Shown in pieces: positions 30,586-34,846 of a stretch of 34,846 bases of DNA; position 1 is the first letter of the stretch, and every line of letters begins with the position of its first letter. The DNA is taken from assembly GCA_025980335.1 (NCBI GenBank), contig JAICXO010000012.1, positions 1-34,846 on the forward strand, read 5' to 3'. The notes beneath the pieces are model-generated. The model worked only from the letters and a program-made list of their open reading frames with translations, ran no database searches and had not been told where the DNA came from. The stretch is from Sphingomonas sp. (GTDB lineage Bacteria > Pseudomonadota > Alphaproteobacteria > Sphingomonadales > Sphingomonadaceae). A program made the position numbers and the translations under genes.

Positions 30586-31257
30586 ATGTCCTACGCGCAA
30601 CGCAAACAGCTGAGCAGTAACCGGGGCCTGTCGATCTTTTTCACGGTCGCCGTGGTGGGCTCACTCATGTATGCGATCGTCACCGGTCTTGCGTACAACG
30701 TCATCAAGCAAACGGCCGAAAAGCTGAAAGTGGTCGACGTCGAGCAGCAGCCGCCGCCGCCCCAACAGCCGCCCCCACCACCCAAGGACATGCCCAAGGT
30801 ACCGCCGCCGCCGGTCACTCCGCCGCCGCTGGTCCAGACCAACATCCCGCCGCCGCCGACCATCCAGACGGTCACCGCTCCGCCGGTGCCGCCGGTGATC
30901 CCGCCGGTGATCGCAGCGCCGCCGCCGCCGCCTGCTCCGCCTCCGCCGCCGCACAAGACCGTGTCGGCGCAGAGTGCGAAGGGGGACTTGCGGACGCTGT
31001 TCACGGGTGACGATTATCCACCGTCGGCTTCTGCCGCCGGTGCCGAGGGAACCGCCCAGGCGGAACTGACGATCGGTCCCGACGGACGGGTCACCGGTTG
31101 CAACCTCATCCGCTCGACCGGCAACAACGCGCTCGATTCCGCGACCTGCAACATTCTTCGCCGCCGCGCGAAGTTCACGCCTGCGCGCGACAGCAACGGC
31201 AATCCGACGAGTGACACCATAACGACTCCGCCGATCCGGTGGCAGCTCCAAGGCTGA
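30586..31257 (+). CDS. tonB: TonB energy transducer
   Basis: The 223-residue protein has a short cytoplasmic N-terminus, one signal-anchor helix (about 15-40, LSIFFTVAVVGSLMYAIVTG) and a long proline-rich periplasmic linker (about 55-135, PPPP repeats). The C-terminal TonB domain begins with SAAGAEGTAQAELTIGPDGRVTGC and continues with ALDSATCNILRRRAKFTPA. It passes energy from the ExbB/ExbD proton motor to outer-membrane TonB-dependent receptors, of which sphingomonads have many. It heads the operon with exbB and two exbD genes. Confidence 0.93.
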   Translation: MSYAQRKQLSSNRGLSIFFTVAVVGSLMYAIVTGLAYNVIKQTAEKLKVVDVEQQPPPPQQPPPPPKDMPKVPPPPVTPPPLVQTNIPPPPTIQTVTAPPVPPVIPPVIAAPPPPPAPPPPPHKTVSAQSAKGDLRTLFTGDDYPPSASAAGAEGTAQAELTIGPDGRVTGCNLIRSTGNNALDSATCNILRRRAKFTPARDSNGNPTSDTITTPPIRWQLQG

Positions 31258-31300
31258 TCAAGACCCCATTTGACGACAGATTTCAGAAGGAAAACCAAGC

Positions 31301-32095
31301 ATGCAAGCAGCACCCGCCGCAACCAATTACGGCATCGGCTCGGCTCTCCATCAGGGGGGCGTCATCACCTGGTCCGTGTTCATCATCCTCGTGATCATGT
31401 CGATTTTCTCGTTCTACATCCTGTTTACCAAGCTGATGCAGCAACAGAAGATCATCAATCAGGGCCGCAAGGTCCGCGCCAGCTTCTGGAACTCGCCCAA
31501 CCTTCGCGAGGCCGCCACCAAGCTCGACACCAAGAGCGCGTACCGCTCGATCGTCGATGATGCCCTTCAGGCGCAGGAGCAGCACGGCAAGCTGACTGAC
31601 CCGATCGACCAGCACGACTGGATGGCAAACAGCCTCGCACGCAGCCAGGGCGCCATTGCGGCGCGGCTGGGCGAGGGCCTCGCCTTCCTCGCGACCGTGG
31701 GTTCGACCGCTCCGTTCATCGGTCTGTTCGGCACCGTCGTCGGCATCTACCGCGCGCTGATCAAGATCGGTTCGTCGGGCGAAGCGTCGATCAACACGGT
31801 CGCCGGTCCGGTGGGTGAAGCGCTGATCATGACCGCGCTCGGCCTGGTCGTCGCGGTTCCGGCGGTGCTCGCCTACAACTGGCTGATCCGCCGCAACAAG
31901 TCGATCATGGAAGACCTTGGCGCGTTCACCAACGACCTCCACGGCTATTTGATGTCAGGCGGCTCGGTGAAGCCGCGCCTCGTCGGGACCAGCGGTCCGG
32001 CGAAGGGCACTGCCACGACCCGGCCTGCCGGCACTCCGGCGCAGCCCGGCAGCGAGCCGCTTCGCACCGGCCGCGAGCCCACGAGCGCCAAGTAA
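31301..32095 (+). CDS. exbB: ExbB/TolQ/MotA-family proton channel subunit
   Basis: The protein has 264 residues. Hydrophobic helices occur near 22-46 (VITWSVFIILVIMSIFSFYILF), 120-150 (LAFLATVGSTAPFIGLFGTVVGIYRAL) and 170-190 (EALIMTALGLVVAVPAVLAYNW). ATVGSTAPFIGLFGTV is the ExbB/TolQ signature. The C-terminal about 45 residues are Pro/Gly/Thr-rich and polar. It forms the pentamer that surrounds ExbD and powers TonB. It follows tonB after 43 bases and precedes the two exbD genes. Confidence 0.94.
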   Translation: MQAAPAATNYGIGSALHQGGVITWSVFIILVIMSIFSFYILFTKLMQQQKIINQGRKVRASFWNSPNLREAATKLDTKSAYRSIVDDALQAQEQHGKLTDPIDQHDWMANSLARSQGAIAARLGEGLAFLATVGSTAPFIGLFGTVVGIYRALIKIGSSGEASINTVAGPVGEALIMTALGLVVAVPAVLAYNWLIRRNKSIMEDLGAFTNDLHGYLMSGGSVKPRLVGTSGPAKGTATTRPAGTPAQPGSEPLRTGREPTSAK

Positions 32096-32164
32096 TCCGG
32101 ATCGGGAGCCCGGTCATCAGGCCGGGCTCCCGCCTCCGTTGCAGTAAGGAAAGAACCCAGCCGT

Positions 32165-32650
32165 ATGGCAGGACAAGTACTTCAAGAAGGTGATGAAGAC
32201 ACCGCGATCTCGGACATCAACGTGGTTCCGTTGACCGACGTCATGCTGGTGCTCCTGATCGTCTTCCTGATCACCATTCCGGTGGTGGTCCATCAGGTTC
32301 CGGTAACCTTGCCCAAGGTCCGCTACGAGCCGACGATCACCAAGCCGGAGAACGTGTCGCTTAGCGTCCGGGGTGGGCCTGGCGGCAGCTGCGAAGTCTA
32401 TTGGCAGCTACAGAAGGTCAATCAGAAGGAATTGCTCGACATGGCCGTCAAGAAGCTGGAGGACCAGATCAAGGCGGTCGGCGGGGTCCAGAACATCACC
32501 GAGGACAACATGCCCGAGGCGCATATCCGCGGCGACATCAACACGCCGTACAAGTGCATCGGCGCGGTGATCATCACGATGCAGGAGGCCGGTTTCCAGC
32601 GCGTCGGCTTCATCTCACAACCGGGCCCCGGCCCTGTTGCGCGCCTGTAG
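32165..32650 (+). CDS. exbD: ExbD/TolR-family protein, first copy
   Basis: The 161-residue protein begins with a short acidic N-terminus (LQEGDEDTAISDINVVPLTD), then one helix (VMLVLLIVFLITIPVVV) whose preceding Asp is the proton-carrying residue of the family. The periplasmic domain follows. It ends with GFQRVGFISQPGPGP. It is longer than the second copy because of an insert including SCEVYWQLQKVNQKELLDMA and NMPEAHIRGDINTPYKC, which has two Cys. It acts with ExbB and TonB. Confidence 0.93.
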   Translation: MAGQVLQEGDEDTAISDINVVPLTDVMLVLLIVFLITIPVVVHQVPVTLPKVRYEPTITKPENVSLSVRGGPGGSCEVYWQLQKVNQKELLDMAVKKLEDQIKAVGGVQNITEDNMPEAHIRGDINTPYKCIGAVIITMQEAGFQRVGFISQPGPGPVARL

Positions 32651-32662
32651 GAGTATCTCGCC

Positions 32663-33097
32663 ATGTCGATGCAGACCACCAGCGACAACTCCTCGGGCGA
32701 GCCGATGCTGGACATCAACGTGACGCCGTTGATCGACGTCATGCTGGTTCTCCTGATCATGCTCATCATCACGATCCCGCCGCAGACCCATGCGGTGAAG
32801 CTCGACCTGCCGGTGAACAACAACCAGCCGACGCCGCCGATTCAGCCGGTGAAGAACACCGTCGGGATCACGGCCCAGGGCCAGATCACGTGGAACGGCT
32901 CGCCGATCACCCAGGACCAGCTGCGCTCCTACCTCGAGGTCACGCAGCAGATGAACCCGATCCCGGAGCTTCACCTGCAGCCCGACGCGACCGCGCGCTA
33001 CGAGCTGGTCGACGAAGTGCTGGCGATCACCAAGAAGGCGCACGTCCAGAAGATGGGCTTCGTCGGCAACGAATATTACGCGCAGGGCATCTTCTAG
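32663..33097 (+). CDS. exbD: ExbD/TolR-family protein, second copy
   Basis: The 144-residue protein carries LDINVTPLIDVMLVLLIMLI, with the conserved Asp before the single membrane helix, then a periplasmic domain ending VQKMGFVGNEYYAQGIF. It has 12 bases between it and the first exbD. Two different ExbD subunits in one operon suggest a mixed ExbD dimer in the ExbB ring, or two alternative motors (inference). A strong terminator follows. Confidence 0.93.
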   Translation: MSMQTTSDNSSGEPMLDINVTPLIDVMLVLLIMLIITIPPQTHAVKLDLPVNNNQPTPPIQPVKNTVGITAQGQITWNGSPITQDQLRSYLEVTQQMNPIPELHLQPDATARYELVDEVLAITKKAHVQKMGFVGNEYYAQGIF

Positions 33098-33119
33098 AAG
33101 CTGACCTGAGCATGCTTTC

Positions 33120-33155
33120 AAAGGGCGGTTCCCGCAGCGGGAGCCGCCCTTTTTC
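33120..33155 (+). terminator. Intrinsic terminator of the tonB-exbB-exbD-exbD operon
   Basis: The stem AAGGGCGGTTCCCGC/GCGGGAGCCGCCCTT is followed by TTTTTC. It lies 22 bases after the second exbD stop, so the operon ends here and glmU is independently transcribed. Confidence 0.85.
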
Positions 33156-33207
33156 TTGAGCCAATGGCTCTGGCGCTCGCCGGACCGCCATGCCATTGCT
33201 CCGGCCA

Positions 33208-34563
33208 ATGAACGACCAGCGCCGCTTCGCCGTTGTCATCCTTGCCGCGGGGCAGGGCACGCGCATGCGGTCGGACACGCACAAAGTGCTTCATCCGATC
33301 GCCGGGCGGCCGCTTCTGCTCCACCTCCTCGACAGGGTCGATTCACTCGGCGCGGACAAGCGCGTAGTGGTCGTCGGCAAGGGCCGCGAGCAGGTCGAGG
33401 CGGCGATCGCAGGGCGCGACGTGAGCGTGGTCTTCCAGGCCGAGCAGAAGGGGACCGGCCACGCCGTGCAGCAGGCGGCGGAAGCGCTCGCCGGCTATGA
33501 TGGCCCCGTCCTGATCCTCTACGGCGACACGCCCTTCGTCGAGGCGGAGACTCTGCGGCGGATGCTCGACCGGCTCGACGGCGACGGCGGCCCAGGCGTG
33601 GTCGTGCTCGCTTCGTGCCCGCCCGACCCGCTCAAATACGGCCGCATCATCCTCGGCGAAGGCGATCGCATCGCGAAGATGGTCGAATACAAGGACGCGA
33701 CCGAGGAGGAGCGGGCGGTCCGCTTGTGCAACTCGGGCATGATGGCTGTGCGCGCGCGCGACCTGTTCCGCTGGCTCTCGAAGGTCGGTAACGATAATGC
33801 CGCGGGCGAATATTACCTCCCTGACGTGGTCAACATCGCCGCTGCCGAGGGCCGCGAAGCCGTGGTGATCGAGGCCGACCCCTATGAGACCGCAGGCGTC
33901 AACAGCCGCGCGGAGCTCGCGCATCTCGAGCTCGAATGGCAGCGGAGGCGGCGCGAGCAGGTGCTTCATGAAGGCGCGACCCTGATCGATCCGGAAAGCG
34001 TCTGGTTCGCTTACGATACCAGGCTGGGCCGCGACGTGACGGTCGAGCCGCACGTCGTGTTCGGTCCTGGCGTGCAGGTCGCAGATGGCGCGACCATCCA
34101 CGCCTTCAGCCACATCGAGGGGGCGATCGTCGCCACGAAGGCGAGCATCGGTCCGTTCGCGCGAATTCGTCCCGGGACGCGGCTCGGCCAAGGCGCGCGC
34201 GTCGGCAATTTCGTCGAGCTGAAGAAGGCCGAGGTCGGACAAGGGGCGAAGGTCAATCACCTGTCCTATGTCGGCGACGCTTCGGTCGGCGCGGGCGCGA
34301 ATATCGGCGCGGGCACGATCACCTGCAATTACGACGGCTTCGGCAAGTACCGTACCCAAATCGGCGCGGGCGCGTTCATCGGCTCCAACACCGCGCTCGT
34401 GGCTCCCGTGAGCATCGGCGACGGCGCGATCGTCGGCGCCGGATCGGTGATCACGCGCGATGTCGAGCACGACAGCCTCGCGGTCGAACGCAGTGAGCAG
34501 AAGGGCATCGCCGGATGGGCGAAGCGCTTCCGTGAGCGGATGACTCGCAAAGCGGCCGAATAG
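33208..34563 (+). CDS. glmU: Bifunctional UDP-GlcNAc pyrophosphorylase / glucosamine-1-phosphate acetyltransferase
   Basis: From the ATG at 33208 the protein has 451 residues. The N-terminal uridylyltransferase starts VVILAAGQGTRMRSD, with KVLHPIAGRP, QKGTGHAVQ and YGDTPF. The C-terminal left-handed beta-helix has hexapeptide repeats and the acetyltransferase region FVELKKAEVGQGAKVNHLSYVG, then NIGAGTITCNYDG. It makes UDP-GlcNAc for peptidoglycan and LPS, in the cytoplasm. An upstream ATG at 33190 would add six residues; I prefer 33208 by family N-terminus. The stop abuts the glmS start with no gap. Confidence 0.95.
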   Translation: MNDQRRFAVVILAAGQGTRMRSDTHKVLHPIAGRPLLLHLLDRVDSLGADKRVVVVGKGREQVEAAIAGRDVSVVFQAEQKGTGHAVQQAAEALAGYDGPVLILYGDTPFVEAETLRRMLDRLDGDGGPGVVVLASCPPDPLKYGRIILGEGDRIAKMVEYKDATEEERAVRLCNSGMMAVRARDLFRWLSKVGNDNAAGEYYLPDVVNIAAAEGREAVVIEADPYETAGVNSRAELAHLELEWQRRRREQVLHEGATLIDPESVWFAYDTRLGRDVTVEPHVVFGPGVQVADGATIHAFSHIEGAIVATKASIGPFARIRPGTRLGQGARVGNFVELKKAEVGQGAKVNHLSYVGDASVGAGANIGAGTITCNYDGFGKYRTQIGAGAFIGSNTALVAPVSIGDGAIVGAGSVITRDVEHDSLAVERSEQKGIAGWAKRFRERMTRKAAE

Positions 34564-34846
34564 ATGTGCGGAATCGTTGGAATCGTCGGAAAGAGCGATG
34601 TCGCGCAGCGGCTGTTCGACGGGCTCAAGCGGCTCGAATATCGCGGCTATGATTCCGCCGGCATCTGCACAATCGACGACGGGCAGCTCGATCGGCGGCG
34701 CGCCGAGGGGAAGCTCGACAATCTCGAGCGCGAGCTGAACGCGCATCCGCTCGGCGGGACGACGGGAATCGCGCACACGCGCTGGGCGACGCACGGAGCG
34801 CCGACGATCGGCAACGCCCACCCGCACATCGTCGGCTCGGTCGCGC
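34564..34846 (+). CDS. glmS: Glutamine-fructose-6-phosphate aminotransferase, partial (3' end beyond window)
   Basis: The first 94 codons are visible. [20 protein letters not shown] starts with the catalytic Cys after Met removal, followed by [15 protein letters not shown] and [14 protein letters not shown], the glutaminase domain signatures of GlmS. The enzyme makes glucosamine-6-phosphate, the precursor of the GlmU substrate. It starts on the base after the glmU stop (TAG-ATG), so the two are coupled. Confidence 0.95.
   Translation, partial: MCGIVGIVGKSDVAQRLFDGLKRLEYRGYDSAGICTIDDGQLDRRRAEGKLDNLERELNAHPLGGTTGIAHTRWATHGAPTIGNAHPHIVGSVA

Noticed and set aside
33343-34827. Minus-strand open frame of 494 codons opposite glmU
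   Set aside because: It is antisense to glmU and glmS, whose motifs are complete; the composition is Asp/Arg/Ala-rich without domains.

Overview
The window looks like chromosomal DNA of an alphaproteobacterium, most likely a sphingomonad (Sphingomonadaceae or a close relative). This rests on the GC-rich coding pattern, frequent GTG starts, a tonB-exbB-exbD-exbD cluster, a full CtrA-type box (TTAA-N7-TTAAC), and housekeeping genes (purC, parC, glmU/glmS, CCA transferase) of alphaproteobacterial character. I see no rRNA, tRNA, CRISPR array, classical transposase or prophage. No gene-free stretch exceeds about 300 bases.

Region 1 (1-9.5 kb) is an accessory, lineage-specific island. It holds small secreted or membrane proteins of unknown function, an S41 peptidase and a divergent pair of paralogous membrane proteins. 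It also holds six members (one cut by the window edge) of an unnamed single-pass membrane protein family whose N-terminus is almost invariant (MHFHLPKPLHGWREFAGEV, then a membrane helix). Five of the six form a head-to-tail array with 0-3 bases between genes. The first six spacers of the island each carry one copy, full or half, of a nested-hairpin repeat (two AATGGGT-GAAA direct repeats inside a GTCCGC/GCGGAC dyad). A diverged copy lies upstream of the array. I see no copies in the remaining 25 kb.

Region 2 (9.46-9.95 kb) is a compact unit of about 490 bp: a DUF559 (Vsr-like fold) endonuclease-domain gene enclosed by about 70-bp terminal inverted repeats. It abuts the purC stop codon and looks like a small non-autonomous or self-contained mobile unit.

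Region 3 (9.95-24 kb) contains purC, a periplasmic M16 zinc protease, two tiny genes in an operon, a divergent alpha/beta-hydrolase and LysR pair, and parC bracketed by two copies of a 130-140 bp palindromic repeat. It continues with a degenerate-GGDEF/EAL protein, a DUF2334 deacetylase divergent from a GT4 glycosyltransferase, and a secreted beta-propeller-like protein.

Region 4 (24-34.8 kb) contains a LuxR-type regulator with a CtrA box just upstream, a ClC-CBS chloride transporter, and the operon DUF1285-Nudix(CoA)-CCA transferase. It also has an FolM-like SDR overlapping a dihydroneopterin aldolase (pterin/folate), the TonB energising system, and glmU-glmS for UDP-GlcNAc synthesis.

The best candidates for undescribed biology are the tandem MHFHLPKPLHGW array with its two conserved extracytoplasmic cysteines, the repeat family that fills the spacers of the same island, and the inverted-repeat-bounded DUF559 unit.
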